From Bugula neritina (taxonomy: Eukaryota; Bryozoa; Gymnolaemata; Cheilostomatida; Bugulidae), in the NCBI GenBank assembly GCA_964035545.1, contig OZ037767.1, forward strand, positions 4,959,680 through 5,023,679: a stretch of 64,000 bases of DNA. The letters are read 5' to 3'. How positions within the stretch are numbered: position 1 is the stretch's first letter; each line of letters starts with the position of its first letter. Under the pieces are notes generated by a model. It was not told where the DNA came from. It saw only the letters and a list, made by a program, of their open reading frames with translations, and searched no databases. Below, piece by piece: positions 1-21,000 of the stretch. A program made the position numbers and the translations under genes.

Positions 1-6881
<6,881 letters not shown>

Positions 6882-9338
6882 TTTATATCCTGTCTTCTGT
6901 AAGCAGGTGCTTGTCACCTTCTCATCAGAGTCTGTCGGTCTGGAAGAAGAGATTTATCCGCAGGTTCTTGCTCCCAAGGATCACCCATCTAATGTACAAT
7001 TGTCTAGGCAATATTATCTTTACTTATTGTGAGTTCTGTAGTATAATGGGTAATGATCATGTTCTACAATGAATAACTTTATTATTTAGTAAGAAAGTTT
7101 GATTATTTTTTATTTCTTTGACTTCTGCTCACCTAAATATTATTTTTACTTTTAATATTTTTGTGACTACTGGCCAAAAACCATCAGCATAGATATTGCT
7201 TTCAGTACGCTATTTTTCTGTAACACCTATTCTCCGTAAGACCATCTCAAGTTACCAGGAATGTGAAGTCTTTGGCTGTTCACATGTGGATTTAGTTCTA
7301 AGCAATGACATTAATTTTCTCTAGTACTAAAAGACAATAACTGCATACTATTTAATCACAGCTAGTCCAATAATCCTACATTTTTTAAGCAGATGTTTAA
7401 AATGCAGTTGCAAGACTGTTAAAATGAAAGATAAATTAAAATGACTTGGGGAAAGGAATTCAGTTTGTGGAATTATATGCTTCTAAATTTTGTCTGCCAC
7501 GCAGTATATCTTGAGAGAATATAATTTGTATTACAGTATTAACACGTATTTGCACTGAAATATACTGCATACAACATTGTTTGTATTGCGGCGTTGCAGT
7601 GTTTCCTGGTTGCAAGAGAAATAATTCATAGTATGCTGGTTTTGCTAATTATTTCAATTTTATTGCTGCAAATTAATTTTGTTCTCCAGTGGAGTTTTTG
7701 CTTAATGTTACAGCAACTCATAGCTGGTAGCCTTCTACTTGGAGTTATCTCACTCAGTTTGTTGCCTCTTTAATCAAATAGCAGAAATTGTTGAAAAGCA
7801 AACCTGAGTAAAAGTTGGAAGTGTAAATTCAGTTTTAGCTTTTTAGATGAAGTATGTTTTCAACTAAAAATATACAATAAAATGCTTTAAATTTACACTT
7901 GTATGTTTATAGAGATTCAATAATAAAATAGAATAGTCCTAATTTATACTTTGTGGATAATGGTCAAAGTGTTTCTAAATACATTGAAGGGCATACTTTT
8001 ATTTGAATAAATGTAGAGTTGTCTTCTTTTAGTTTATGAATATACAAATTAGTAAACATGACCTTAGCACTCAACTTCTTGAGTTATGTAACAAAATTTG
8101 GCGATGTCCTTATTGGGCTGCAAAACTCTTTAAACTTTCAGGCTACATCATGTAACCCGGCGTGACACTGTTGGAGGCTGCTGTTCACCTTTATTTTACT
8201 TCAATTTTAATTTTAATTTCAAAAGTTCAGATTATTGCTATCTTTATGAACATGTTTATGTGTTAGGTTAGTTATAAGGATACATTCTGTTCAACCAAGA
8301 AAATCTTGGGTGTTACACAATTCCACTGAATTAAGTGCTAAAGATAATAGCTGCAACATTTTTTATCACACTCATAGTCATACGCATAGTCATAGTCATA
8401 CTCATACTCATAGTCATACTCATACTCATAATCATAGAGTATCATAGCGTTACACTTACTGTTAATGTTAGGCAAAATGAAAATGATTATGGAAGTAAGA
8501 TATTGACAATCACAATCAGTATCACAATGAATATGACATTAGAATTAAATATTAATAACTATAACATTAACTATAACTATAAGTAAATATTAAATTTAAT
8601 AACTAACTAAAAATTATCCACTTGAGCTAATATTTTCTGTTTTCATATTTAGACATACATTTACAATTTCAATTACGTGATAGTCATAGTTGATACTCAT
8701 ACTGCCTACTGGTCTTAATTTTCAATTTTTTAGCTATTGCTTTGAGATAATATTAATTATAATAATAATTTTAATTATATTATTGAAAATTAATAAATTA
8801 AGCCATACTTCTCAAGCGCTTTATTTTTTTATTGGGCAACTTTCGAGTATTAATATCCCGGGATTATCATTAAAAAAGCTTAATAATAATTAGTAATGTT
8901 GACGCATCTTTAATTTCTTTTAATTTTTTTTATTCAGAGCTGAAAGCCAACATAAATGAGTAAATTACTTATATTCTAAAGCTACTCTTATTCCTAATTT
9001 TGCCTGTAAAAATGTATCACTATTAGTATTAGACTAAGACTTGCTACTCAGTGTAACAATGTTCCTTATCGATAATAGTCTTTTCAAAGTACACAGAGGT
9101 GAATTGAAAAAGTTTTAAATTGAATGAAATATGCCAATATTTACTTAAACTAAACTCCTTGACCTCCTAATAAATTTGTAAATTTGAAATTAAATTTGTA
9201 GACTTTGAGCTTTCAGCACAATTTGAGATTTCAGGTCTATTTTAACTGATTGACTAGAACTTTAAATTGAGATAACATGTTTTCATTTACTATGTATAGT
9301 CAACAGTTTCATTATTATAGGAAAATGCTAGCTATATA
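6882..9338. other. Intergenic, ABCC 3' flank to ADCK1
   Basis: The first 160 bases are the 3' flank of the ABCC gene and match the 3' flank of the right copy, including one unit of the 20-mer that is tandem there (about 6893-6917). A poly(A) signal AATAAA is not seen close to the stop; one is at about 7870. The remainder is AT-rich sequence in which I see no convincing exon on either strand. Confidence 0.6.
8365..8440. repeat. CATAGT/CATACT simple repeat
   Basis: Imperfect six-base units of the type CATAGT and CATACT repeat about a dozen times. Similar TGATAC/CATACT wording recurs at about 27290-27430 and 33630-33660, so this may belong to a dispersed AT-rich repeat rather than being an isolated microsatellite. 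Confidence 0.65.
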
Positions 9339-12300
9339 ATGGGATTAAAACGACTCACTAAACTCTTAGCTGGTGGAGTCATCGCCCTTGGTGCTGGTGG
9401 TACTGCAGCTACTCTAATAGTTCACGGTGACGATGCAGGTTTTTTGCGCTTTGGTCGAGCAGCAATGACAGTAAGTTTGAGTTTTACAGAAATAATGTAG
9501 TGCAAGAATCTAGTCTTTTCAAACTTTTACCCAACAAATGTAGTCTTTTTACTGTACTGTGAAAGTGTTTGAATTAGAACCAATTTTTTGTACACAATAG
9601 AATGCTGAAAATCATTTGATGGACTTTTCTCTTGCATAGTACTTTTCTGAAGTAGTCTAGGCTACTAGTTATGATTTGATGTCAAACTGACTTTGGTATC
9701 TTACAGGGCATTGCGATAGTGATAGACTACAAAATGTCAATGAGAAATTTGCCTCCAGAAAACAATGATAAATATCAATCCATTATGTCACTGGTAAGTA
9801 ATATTTTATCTTTATAATTTTACAATAATTTGCTTGAATAGGTATGGGCAGTTTAGTGTAGGTGCCCAACTATAAGAATTTGCGTTGGCTAGTTATCTTA
9901 TTTAATTTGAGTATTTATTTATGTCATGTAATTTAATTATCACTCACTTGGGGTAATAGGTATATATTCAGTTTGTATTAGTTATAGACAGATTTATTGG
10001 TTGCTATACGTAATGGTTTTGTAGGTACATCAGCGCAGTGCGTCAAGACTACTGGAGTTGTGCTCTCGTAACGGTGGTTGTTTTATAAAAGTAGGTCAGC
10101 ATGTAGGTTCTTTGGACTATTTACTCCCTAAAGAATATGTAAACACGCTGAAAGTGCTGCATGACAAAGCCCCAGAGACAAGTAAGGAAGACATTTTCAG
10201 AGTGATGAAAGAAGACTTGGGGGAAGAGGTGGGTCTAAAATAGTCAGCCACGGTTTATGCATTGATTTTTACACAAAAAAAAAGAATTTGTATTACTTTA
10301 AGCTTTCATTATTTTGAATAGTTTGAAATTGAGGCATTTAAATAAACAGCTTCAGTATTCTTGTAAACATTTATATAGACTTTTATCATGTTCTTGTTAA
10401 AATAGCTGCAAAGGTTATGTTTTTTATTTCCTGTTTTATATTAAATGAAGCTGATAGGGTTGACCAGTTCCCTATAAGCTAGCTAATAGTAAGGATTTGG
10501 TTGGCAGAGTAAGGATTTGGTTACTAATAGTTGAAAATTCCAACCACCTGTCCGTGCTAAATAGAGTTTAGCTATTTTGTCCAAGTCTGTGTGTTTCCTC
10601 TCCAGATATTATCTGAGTTTGAAACATTTGAAGAGCAGCCAATCGGAACAGCATCTCTAGCCCAGGTTCATAAAGCTGTTCTTAAGGATGGGACGGTTCT
10701 AGCGGTAAAAGTACAGCACCCTAAAGTGAAGGCTAATTCTTTTGTAGACATGAACACCATGGAGGTTAGTTCAAGTACATCTGATGTTGTATGTATATAA
10801 CTACACTCTGCAGGGTGTAGTTGGATTTGAGCTATTTTTTAAATAAGCATATTCGTTGTTACATTGATTAAATTTGTTTTTTATGATGTTTAACTCAGCA
10901 TTTATCTAAACAATGGAGTAATGCATTATTTTACACGGATCTAGACATTGTATTGTGTATTGTGTCAGTCAGTGATTGTTTGAGTATCGCATTCGGTAGA
11001 TTTTGGTGAAAACTGTGGCGTGGATATTCCCCAGCTTCTCTTTCTTGTGGCTGGCTGATGAAACTAAGAGGAATTTGCCTCTAGAACTGGATTTTGAGTT
11101 TGAAGGGAAGAATGCGGAGAGAGTTAGTTCGATGCTGAGTTATATTCCCTTTCTGAAGGTATGGAGCCTTACTTGTATATGGCAATTACCATGTAATAGA
11201 GTGTGTCAAGCACCACGTAATAGGATGTCACATACACCATGTAATAGAGTGTGACAAGCACCTTATACTAGAGTGTCGCAAGCATCGTGTTATGTGAAAT
11301 GCATGACATCCATATTTTAATATACATGGCTTTGTTCAACTTTTATCGTGAAATTTATAATAATAGTCTAGACTTCTTCCAAAATAGTAGCAAATCTAGC
11401 TAACTGACAAGAAAATGTTCAAGCTCATAACCTTGAAAATATCTAGAAAAAATATAAATAGAACACCTTATATTATGACTTGGAATCTATGAAATATCTA
11501 CATACTAACTGTACTGTGTTAGCAGAAGGACACCCCAATAAAGAAATTAGTGGTACTTTCCAGTCTAATTGCTATATAGTGCAGAATAATGATATCCACA
11601 GGTTCCCAAGATATACTGGAAGTTTTCTTCTCCACGAGTTCTCTCCATGGAGTTCTGTGAAGGTGGAAGAGCTGATGACAGATCATATATGCTTGAGCAT
11701 AACATACCTGTGGAACAGGTATGTTATATACGGTGATTGTCTGTGCGGGGCAGATGCTAATGCATATGCAATTTTGCAGCAGTAGTTGTTCTCTCCTGCT
11801 ATCTGGTGTATATACTAAGTACAGTAGTTGTTCTCTCCTGCTATCTTGTGTATATACTAAGTACAGTAGTTGTTCTCTCCTGCTATCTGATGTATATACT
11901 AAGTACAGTAGTTGTTCTCTCCTGCTATCCGGTGTATATACTAAGTACAGTAGTTATTCTCTCCTGCTATCTGGTGTATATACTAAGTACAGTAGTTGTT
12001 CTCTCCTGCTATCTTGTGTATATACTAAGTACAGTAGTTATTCTCTCCTGGTATCTTGTGTATATACTAAGTACAGTAGTTGTTCTCTCCCCTTGTATCT
12101 GGTGTATATACTAAGTACAGTAGTTGTTCTCTCCTGCTATCTTGTGTATATACTAAGTACAGTAGTTGTTCTCTCCTGCTATCTTGTGTATATACTAAGT
12201 ACAGTAGTTGTTCTCTCCTGCTATCTTGTGTATATACTAAGTACAGTAGTTGTTCTCTCCTGCTATCTTGTGTATATACTAAGTACAACAGTTGTTCTCA

Positions 12301-14248
12301 TCTACAACACCAGTCTTCTCTATGTTACACACAATACCTGTGCTCCATCACTCATACCTTAATTGTGTTATATTAGTAGTTATCTTCACATATAATTTAT
12401 TTTGAGCCCGGAATATTATTGTCTACAATGTTCAATTGGAGTTATTCTCTTTAATTCTTGCAGTGATTCCGTAATGATCTTTCAATTGCTATACATTTGT
12501 AGTTATCCTCCCTTATTTATAATCCCTTTATAACTGTGTCTATGTCATTGCAAATCAATATATTTGCTTGACTGGAGTTATTTACTCCTTCATCAACTGT
12601 AGCCTCAGAGTCAGCCTTTTACTGAACACAATGCGTGTGGTCCTATCACTGGCCCACAACATAACTCCTGGTGAAATACATTAATATGATGTTACAGGTG
12701 AGTAACAACCTTAGTTTGTTATACAGTGAAATGATATTCAAACATGGCTTTGTTCACTGTGATCCTCACCCAGGGAATGTGCTGGTAAAGACAACTCCCC
12801 AACATAAAGCTCAAATTGTGCTGTTGGATCACGGGCTGTACACAGTAAGTTGTATACCATGTTGATACTTACGCTAACATGAAACAAAAATTATTCCATC
12901 ATTAAAATTATGTTATCCGACTTAATGCAAATCACATGTTGGAAAGTTTGTTAAAAATGCATATGGTGATTTAAACTGTAATCCCAGTTTCAATCATATG
13001 AAATTGTATTTTTAGTTGTAAATTTTCTCATTGTGACAGTATACATGTATATTCATACATGTATGTCAAGTTGTTGTCATTTGACTAGTTTGAACAGCTT
13101 TGCGTTACCTGCCAATAACTCAGTATGTAGTTATATATAAGAGTTGATTGTTTTACTCATAGACACTGACGAATGAGTTTAGAATAAACTATGCAAAGCT
13201 ATGGATGTCCATCATCAAAGGAGACGAGGCGGGTATTAAAGAGCACAGTTATGCAATGAACTGTGGCGAGTTATACGGACTATTCAGCTGCATGGTGGCT
13301 GGCAGAGCCTGGTCCTCTATCTCTAAACAAAAGCTGCAGACTGGAGAGGTCAATCCCAATGAGGTCTGTATTTCCTGCAATGGTTGCCTCTTTTAGGTTG
13401 AAATTTGCTGCACCTGTGTGCAGGTAAATTAGAGATGTACCAGTTTGTAGTAAACTGAGCTACATCTAAATAGAGCAAGGGTAAGCACAGCTCTGCTTCT
13501 AAACCACTTGTTGGTTACGCTGCAGCTCTAGTACCCACCTTTATTACGTTGACTCGGGATTACAAGTTTCCTTCACGAGTGTTTCCTAATGATTGTGGTT
13601 TTGTCAGCACAGCAGTGACTGTAGCTGCATGTCTTATTTATATGCAATAGAACTTTGGTAGTTGTAATAACTTCGGAATTAAGAGTTGTTCTTCCATGAC
13701 TACTAGCTTCTAAATTCCAGTCTCGCAAATTCATTACTAAATATGGGACATTTTTAAAATGAAAAGTAAAGCTAATAACTAACTGATTTATGGTAAAAAT
13801 AGTTTTAATGTCGAGAAGTTATCCTCTCTTGGAGAGTTTACAGCTCAACAAACACATTATTAGTCCACTGCTATGTCTCTAAGGTCTGTTTTTACTTTAT
13901 GGTTTTTATCTGTCGTTTCAGGACAATGAGATCCAAGAGAATGCAGCCAACCTGATCCAGGACATGGTGCACGTCCTGAACAAAGTGCCCCGCGAGATGT
14001 TACTCATATTCAAAACTAACGACTGCCTCCGGGGAATCGACTCCAGACTGAAAACTAGATTCCGGGCCAACGCATTCATCAGTATGACTAAATCCTGCAC
14101 CCAGGTTGTGTTTGAGGAGAAGATTAAATTGTCAGGTAGCTGGGTGGGACAACTTCTACTCAAAATACAAAGAACTTTGGCTATATTAGCCATTGAGTTC
14201 ACTCAGCTTACACTACAATATTTCTCACACAAAGGTTCTCAGTCTTAG
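9339..14248 (+). CDS. ADCK1: ADCK1-like aarF-domain atypical kinase
   Basis: UbiB/ADCK-family atypical kinase, in animals a mitochondrial protein linked to inner-membrane and lipid or coenzyme Q homeostasis. Exons 9339-9470, 9707-9793, 10025-10228, 10606-10764, 11000-11158, 11602-11718, 12698-12844, 13163-13363, 13922-14248 encode 510 residues, close to the length of human ADCK1. The ATG at 9339 opens a basic then hydrophobic N-terminus (MGLKRLTKLLAGG), fitting a mitochondrial signal and membrane segment. Family motifs are all present: KVGQ at 95-98 (the KxGQ motif), the Ala-rich loop GTASLAQ near 155 replacing a P-loop, the Lys in AVKVQHP at 176, the ExD-type stretch in LELDFEFEGKNAER, catalytic HCDPHPGN at 306-313, and metal-binding DHG at 330. 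All nine exons are whole multiples of three bases. A probable poly(A) signal AATAAA lies at 14876-14881. Confidence 0.95.
11782..12290. repeat. 42-bp minisatellite, about 12 copies
   Basis: A 42-bp unit, including TTGTTCTCTCCTGCTATC and GTGTATATACTAAGTAC, is repeated head to tail about twelve times in the ADCK1 intron between 11718 and 12698. Copies differ at only a few positions. Because 42 is a multiple of three, long open frames run through it on both strands; these are not genes. Confidence 0.95.
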
Positions 14249-15084
14249 CATTATTTTAGCAATTTAGGAAATATCAAACAAAAGTCACGCGACTCCGAAT
14301 TAATACTAGGCAATTTATTTATTCGTTTATTATCTTTTTCTATTTATTTTTTGATTGTAAACTAATGCTAAATTATAACTCAAGACTCAATTAGTACTGT
14401 ATTACTGTATATACAGCACTGTATTACTGTATACACTATACTGTATACTGTATACACTACACTGTATTACTGTGTACCCAGCACTGTGTTACTGTATACA
14501 CCGCATTGTACTACTGTATACACTGCAGTGTTATACTGTATACATAGCATTGTACTATTGTATATACAGCATTGTATTACTGTATACACTACACTGTATT
14601 ACTGTATACACTACGCTGTACTACTGTATACACTGCAGTGTACTACTGTATACATTGCAGTGTACTATTGTATACATAGCGGTGAAGGAGATGTCACCTG
14701 GGCATGTCCGATTTATTTTGAGAATTTGGATTGGAAATGTTGCTAAATATCTTTCAACTTATTAGGTTGTGTTAATTATAATGTATGAAGCAAGTATATT
14801 TTATTAGTGGTTGTTACTAGTGAAATGCTCTTTGAAATGTATTAAAAAGTTTGAGTTTTCTTCTAAAAATAGGAAAATAAAAACTGTTTATGTACTTGAC
14901 CAGAGTTATCTTTCCATTATTCCAACGACTGGCATTGTCTACTCGATGCCGCGCATTATTTAACTGTACTGTGCTTGCATAGCTCTATAATATTTCGTCA
15001 CGCTCTTTGCGATTCCCCTGATGGCCTACGTAAAGTAATGCCCTGTCATATTCAAATATCAACTCCACTGATATAGAGACTAGC
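14249..15084. other. ADCK1 3' flank and DCST1 upstream region
   Basis: The first part is 3' untranslated sequence of ADCK1 with a poly(A) signal at 14876-14881. At about 14395-14690 lies an imperfect tandem repeat built from ACTGTATACAC-type units, which makes false open frames. The 200 bases before the DCST1 start show no clear TATA box. Confidence 0.65.
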
Positions 15085-15096
15085 ATGGCTGTATAA
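15085..15096 (+). promoter_or_regulatory. Three-codon uORF abutting DCST1 start
   Basis: ATG GCT GTA TAA lies directly before the DCST1 start. Its stop shares one base with the main ATG (TAATG). If both are on the mRNA, translation of DCST1 would need leaky scanning or termination-reinitiation. The transcript start is not known, so this is a candidate only. Confidence 0.4.
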
Positions 15097-18000
15097 TGAC
15101 TTCAGGCAACAGTAGGGTAGTTACTAAGTTAAAGGAAATCTGGTATAGTCCATCAGACCAGTATACTATTCTGAAGATTCTGGTAGCCTTGCCTATAGGG
15201 CTCTTATTGGGTGTGGGTAAGTTTACAGTCAAATTCATATATATTTGGTTGTCACGCATATTAAAATACTCAACTTCTGCTTATATTTAATAATAATTTA
15301 TTGCTTAAACTTGAGACAAACGTGAAAAATTATTGTTTATTTGCTGTAATATTTATTGCACATTTATGAGAAAACCTTTAATAAATAAACCTTTGAGAGT
15401 CTGCAAACTGATCGATTTGTTTGTGGAATGAAAAGAGCACATTTCTTATGCCAATATGCTTTTTTCTTGAGATTATTCTAGAATTATAGCCTTAGAGAAT
15501 AAGTAGTCGTTGAACAGTTAGTATATAATTGATAGGGTATTACTATGCTGGAGTACACAGGCTACAACTAAGGAGAGAAGTTGATCTGGTGGTTGGTACA
15601 GGTGTAGTATCAGGAGTGGCTGTAGGATGGGCTATATCTCAGCAAGTGAGGGCCACGTCCCTCCTCATTATACCCACAATGTTCACTAAGGAAGGCAGGC
15701 TATGGCTCACCACTTTCTCCTATACACTTATCCTCGAAGGTAATTTACCAAGTCCTTATTTTTTCAATCTGGTTTTTGCCTCCAAGGCCGGGTAAAAGGA
15801 TATATTAAAGTGTCGAAGGACTAAGGCTATGAAATATTTTAATTGAAGCTGCTTGTGTAGAATATAATCTCAATGAAATCAACTGCAAGTGATACTACTT
15901 GTACAGTGGCTGTGTGTATCAACTTAGAATGTATTAGGAGCAAGTTGCCACACAAATGGTAACATTTTGATTGATTTCCCTGCAAAAAAAATTTTGAATC
16001 GTTTAGAGCATATTTGTTAAAATATCGATTTATCTTATATATTATGTTATATTTTATTATGCAGTACTCTGTTGTATTATCTTATGGTACATTGTATAAT
16101 ATATCGCATTATATTATGGTATATATTATACTTTATTATGTTGTATATTATATGTTATCGTGTGGTGTTTTGTCATATAATATGTTATATTGTATATCAT
16201 ATTGTGATATGGTATATTATGTTTTATATGAGTCATACTGCTGAGTTATATTCTTAAATATTGCAGGTCCAGTTGAAAACCTGATCACTAATACACAAGA
16301 AATACTTCGAGGTATTTCCTGCAGGTACTGTATGATATTCTGCACATGTTATGTAATAGTGGCAGGTAACTTGCACATGATGCTGCTGACAATACTATTA
16401 AATATTTCGCTAGTTCCATAAAGTGTTAATAGTTTGTATGTGTATTTCAGCCTCACATTTGTTGCTGAGACCAAAGCAGAAAAGGTAAAACTTTTAAATG
16501 GACCTCTAGAAATATTTGGGGCGAAGATGGATAAAGATGTGAGCTCGATGGACAGGAAATCCAAGGGGCTGTTCCTCCAAGTTTCTCCCAACCAGTTTAA
16601 GGTAGACTGTCTGGTAGTAGCAAGAGTTTCGAGGCCGAAAAAAGGTTATCTACTTCTCATTTTATAACCAATACATTTTTATGACGGCATCAATACTTAT
16701 ACTACAGAGTACAGTAACTAAAGTAAGCTGCAATAAAAAGCTAATCGAGTAAGGATTATCTTAGCTAGCCATAGCTTGCTTATTGTAACTTTTGTTTATA
16801 AGTTGATCGCAGTTTATATTTTTCTCACCTTTCACCGCCTTGTCCTGATCAGGTGGCGGAGTTTGTTTATTATATATTTTTATTAATTTATAATACATAA
16901 TAGAACATTAGTTTCCCATGAGAGCAACAAATAGACAATTATAATGGTATATCTAATTGTATGAGACATATTAGCTATTAATGAGGTACAAAGGAATATT
17001 GTATTTTATAATAATTCATTACAGTTTTTTTTGAGGTGTAAAAATATTGTGTTTTATAATGATTCACTTGCTAAGTTATTTTTTATTATAAATCACTATA
17101 ATACTATAAAATTTCTAATTATTTATGTTGTAGAAATCAGATGATGAGCTGACATTGGAGGAAGCTATGTATATCAGTGATGCCGCAACCGAAGAAGATG
17201 TTGACGCTGGTGACAAGGACTCGGCAGCAGCTAGCGATGACAGAGTAGTTGGCCATCGTAAGACTTCGGAGGAAGTCTCCTCCCACATGGAGGAGAACTG
17301 CAAAGGTATGAAACTTGGGATTCGTCTTCTCACAGCTCAGTTGATGTAGAATACTTTAGAGTAGTTTAAAGACCTTATACTCTGGTAAATGTTCTTTTTT
17401 TTACCGAAGAGTTTATGATTTTGATGAAAAGCGGAGCTTTAACTCAAAATGTGCTGCAGGAATAAAATAGCTCGACAGATTTCATGTTTTTCTCTTAGAG
17501 ACATCACATTTGACTGAACGTTTTATGCAAGATGTGGCCAGTTAATATTTAAGTTATCAGGATTCCCTATTGTTTTGCTGCAAAACAACAATTGCTCGTG
17601 CTGGTGAATTTCTATTGGATAAACCAGTGTTGGGCTGAGGCTGGATACATTATACATTGTTAAACATCTGAGCAGATGAAACCCATTTAGATGAAATTGA
17701 GATAGCCTAGCTCTTTAATTTTGCTATTAAATTTTGGTTTGGGGTTCGAGGTGGAATTCTTGCGATAACATAGCTTCTTTTGCTACATGTCTAATCTAGA
17801 ACACAGGCTATTACCAATTTCTCCATTAGTGCACCTACCTCGTGAAAACTGACACAGTTCATATCGCTGCCAGTGTGATTCATATCAGCTGACCTTGCGT
17901 GGTAGAGTAACTTCTCAAAGTATCTTGCTAATTGTGTGCAAAGCAGTACAGCAGTAGAGGGTTGGCATTCATTTGTTACCATTGTATATTTTTCAATCCT

Positions 18001-21000
18001 ATAAGGTTCTCATAGGTCTAAATTTCTAGTTAGTTATAAACTTTCTATTTTCTGTTGTTTATTTAATTAAAATAATTACATAATTATAAATATTTTAAAT
18101 CCGAGAGTTGCTATTTTTATTATGTTGTAAATATTATTTGCATGCAACTAACACAATGCCATGCCTTGGCTTACTTGTGGCTCAATCACGTCTGCTTATG
18201 AACAGATTGATATATTTTCTAGAGATGAATAAAGAAGCAGTGAATAAATGCAAAGCTAAAGTTCAAAATGTTCAAGACAGGTGTGTTAACAACAAGCAGG
18301 AGATATTTCAAAATGCCGACTTCGTAGTTCCCAATGCTTGTGATCTCTCACCGGACGACAGCGAATGTGATCAGATGGCTTGTATGTTATATATAAGTAT
18401 CGTGATGTAATCCTATGATAGTTGAGATATAATTTAGGTGACTAAGCCTATCATAATGCTCGTCAGTTTTTTTACAAAATAAGATGTAATGTTGTATTAC
18501 GGTATTTTAATAAAATGTAGCATTTATGTAAACTTGTTTAACATAACTTCTTCTGAATGAGATAGGAGCAGTCGAGTTTTACATGCATTGTTCAAATAGG
18601 AGAATTTGTTAGCCCGTGTACATTGACTCATACAAGTTTCTGCTGCTAGCCGCAACATCTATTATAAATTCCATGTCGCCCAGGCTAATAGTTGGTGTCA
18701 GATCTGAATTACCTCTGCTTTTACAGCTAAAGGCGATGTTGATGCCGAGTGTGACGCCTCAAATCGAGGAGCCGACCTCGGCAACGCTTTGGAAGATTAC
18801 GAGAATGTCGTGTCCAGCAACGAGGCGGGAGTTGCTGAAGAAGTGAAATTTTCTGTCGAGGTAGGACAACTCCATCTTTTCTGTGTGGTACTTAGAATAG
18901 ATGTGTTTAGTTTGAATGATTGAATAAGATATTTATATAAGAATGAAATAAAGTTTGATGGCAGGGGAAATTAGTTGTGACTCCATTGAATACTAAATAC
19001 AGCTCAACTTGATGCATTTGAAAAATGTTTCAAAATATGCATCTATCAATTAGTATTTGCAATACTTATCCTTCAGTATTTTCTTCCTGTTTTTATCCCA
19101 GTGTGCTGTAGGAGTTGTCTTGCCTACTATCTTTTTACTCCTCCAGGAGTTGTCTCTCTAATGCTTGTACTCAAGAACAGTATCAGTCACGGGTTGATTT
19201 CCTCTGTTATTTTATGACAGGAAACAACGTACGACAGGAAGGTGAACCAGACGTCCAGGGAGGATGTTGCTAAGGGGGTGCAGCAGAAGTTTGATGTCAA
19301 CAGACGAAGGGTGGAGTTTGTAGCCACAGCGATTCGTAGACTTCTAGCATTTTCTTTTTTGCTGGTGGTCAGACGGGCGTGGAAGTAAGTTGCTGTTATG
19401 AATGAAGCAGTAAAAAGGCCATAAGTCACCACTACTGCTACACTTTCAGTATTTATATAATACTCGGTATATAGTACGGTGTAGTGTAGTACAGTATGTA
19501 ATATAGTATAGTGTAATATATTATCGTACATGTATAGTGTAGTGTAGCATAGTATATAGTGTAGTATAGAGTGTAGTATACTATACAGTATTCGTTCAGT
19601 GTTTTAATGCTAATTCTATAACAACACATTTGGATTTAGCAACTTTATAGTTATTCTGCATATTTGTCCAATAAAATATCACAGTGATTTGTTTATATAA
19701 AGAGTATGCGTTGGCGGTTTATTCATGTTGTAAACTCTTTCACCCTTGTGAGATTGTGAATATACTCCATATATATGTTCAATTATGTGCTAGCTCTGAG
19801 ATGAAGTTTCTATCTGAAACAGTCATAGTTCATCAGAATTGTCATAAACCTCAAGTAAATAAAGAATTTTGGCTAAACTTACACTATCATGAAAAATGTC
19901 AAATTATTGCGTATTAGTTGAAGTGCTGCATTTTTGCGTTACTACCAATGATATACATGACTATATAATTTATATGCTTATAAACTTTTTATTTTATATG
20001 TGTATATTATTTGATGTCGTATATTATGTGGGCAAATTTTGGGTGAACAGGTATAACTTCAACTACAGAACTGATATTCAATTTGACAATATTTACGTGA
20101 CCGCCTACTTTCGAAAAATTGATCAGAGGCGTGCTGCGAAGGTGAGTCGTTTTTCATCCACTAACTATGTGGTTGGTATGACAAATATCTTTCATATGAA
20201 CTTAGAAGTTTCCACTGAATCTCTCTTAGCACTATCTTCCAACGCGGTATGTTTATCGAATTTCACATGCCTCTTATTCACTGCTCTTTCTATAGTAACT
20301 TTATGCTGAAAAACACTCACTCGAGTCACCATCCCTCCAAGAACCACTTATGAAAATGATTTTTGTTTAATCGGGCTAAGGACTTATTTAGATGAGGCAC
20401 AGGAGAAATTATGACTGAATGCCCTTCCTCACATCACCTCTGGCATTTGTACTCAAACCACTGTTGTGTTTCACTAAGCGAGTGCTCTAACTACTCTAGG
20501 CTGATACCTAGTATTTTCATGCTAGACAAGACATAAACAAGTGTTACCCATGCCTTATAGTTGGTGCTAATTATTTGATTATTTGTTTCTGACATTGAGT
20601 TGTTTGCTAGAAATTGATTACAAAACCATTGATATTTTGAAAGATTATAATATAAGACATCTATTTTTAGAAAACTAAAGTATTGCTGCCCTTGCGCCCA
20701 ATAGAAAAGAAGCAAATTATACTTCTGAATTCACCAAAACTAGTGGCCGCTGAAAAAAAGAGCCTGGTATGGGTTTATATGTTTTTCTTATAGTAGGTGC
20801 TTACAATAGTTAGTTACTATATGCTTGTAATATGTGCTTATAATAGTTACTGTGTGCTTACAATAGATGCTATAGGCTTATAGTGGCGGATGTATACTTA
20901 CAGTGAATGCTTATATTACTATATATATACTTATAGTTAATATGTTCTCTATGCTTGTAATAGGTATTGTATGTGTGTAATAGATACTGCGTGCTTTATA

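Noticed and set aside
11721-12362. Long open frame of 213 codons in the ADCK1 intron
   Set aside because: It is the 42-bp minisatellite read through; the unit length is a multiple of three, so frames stay open on both strands.
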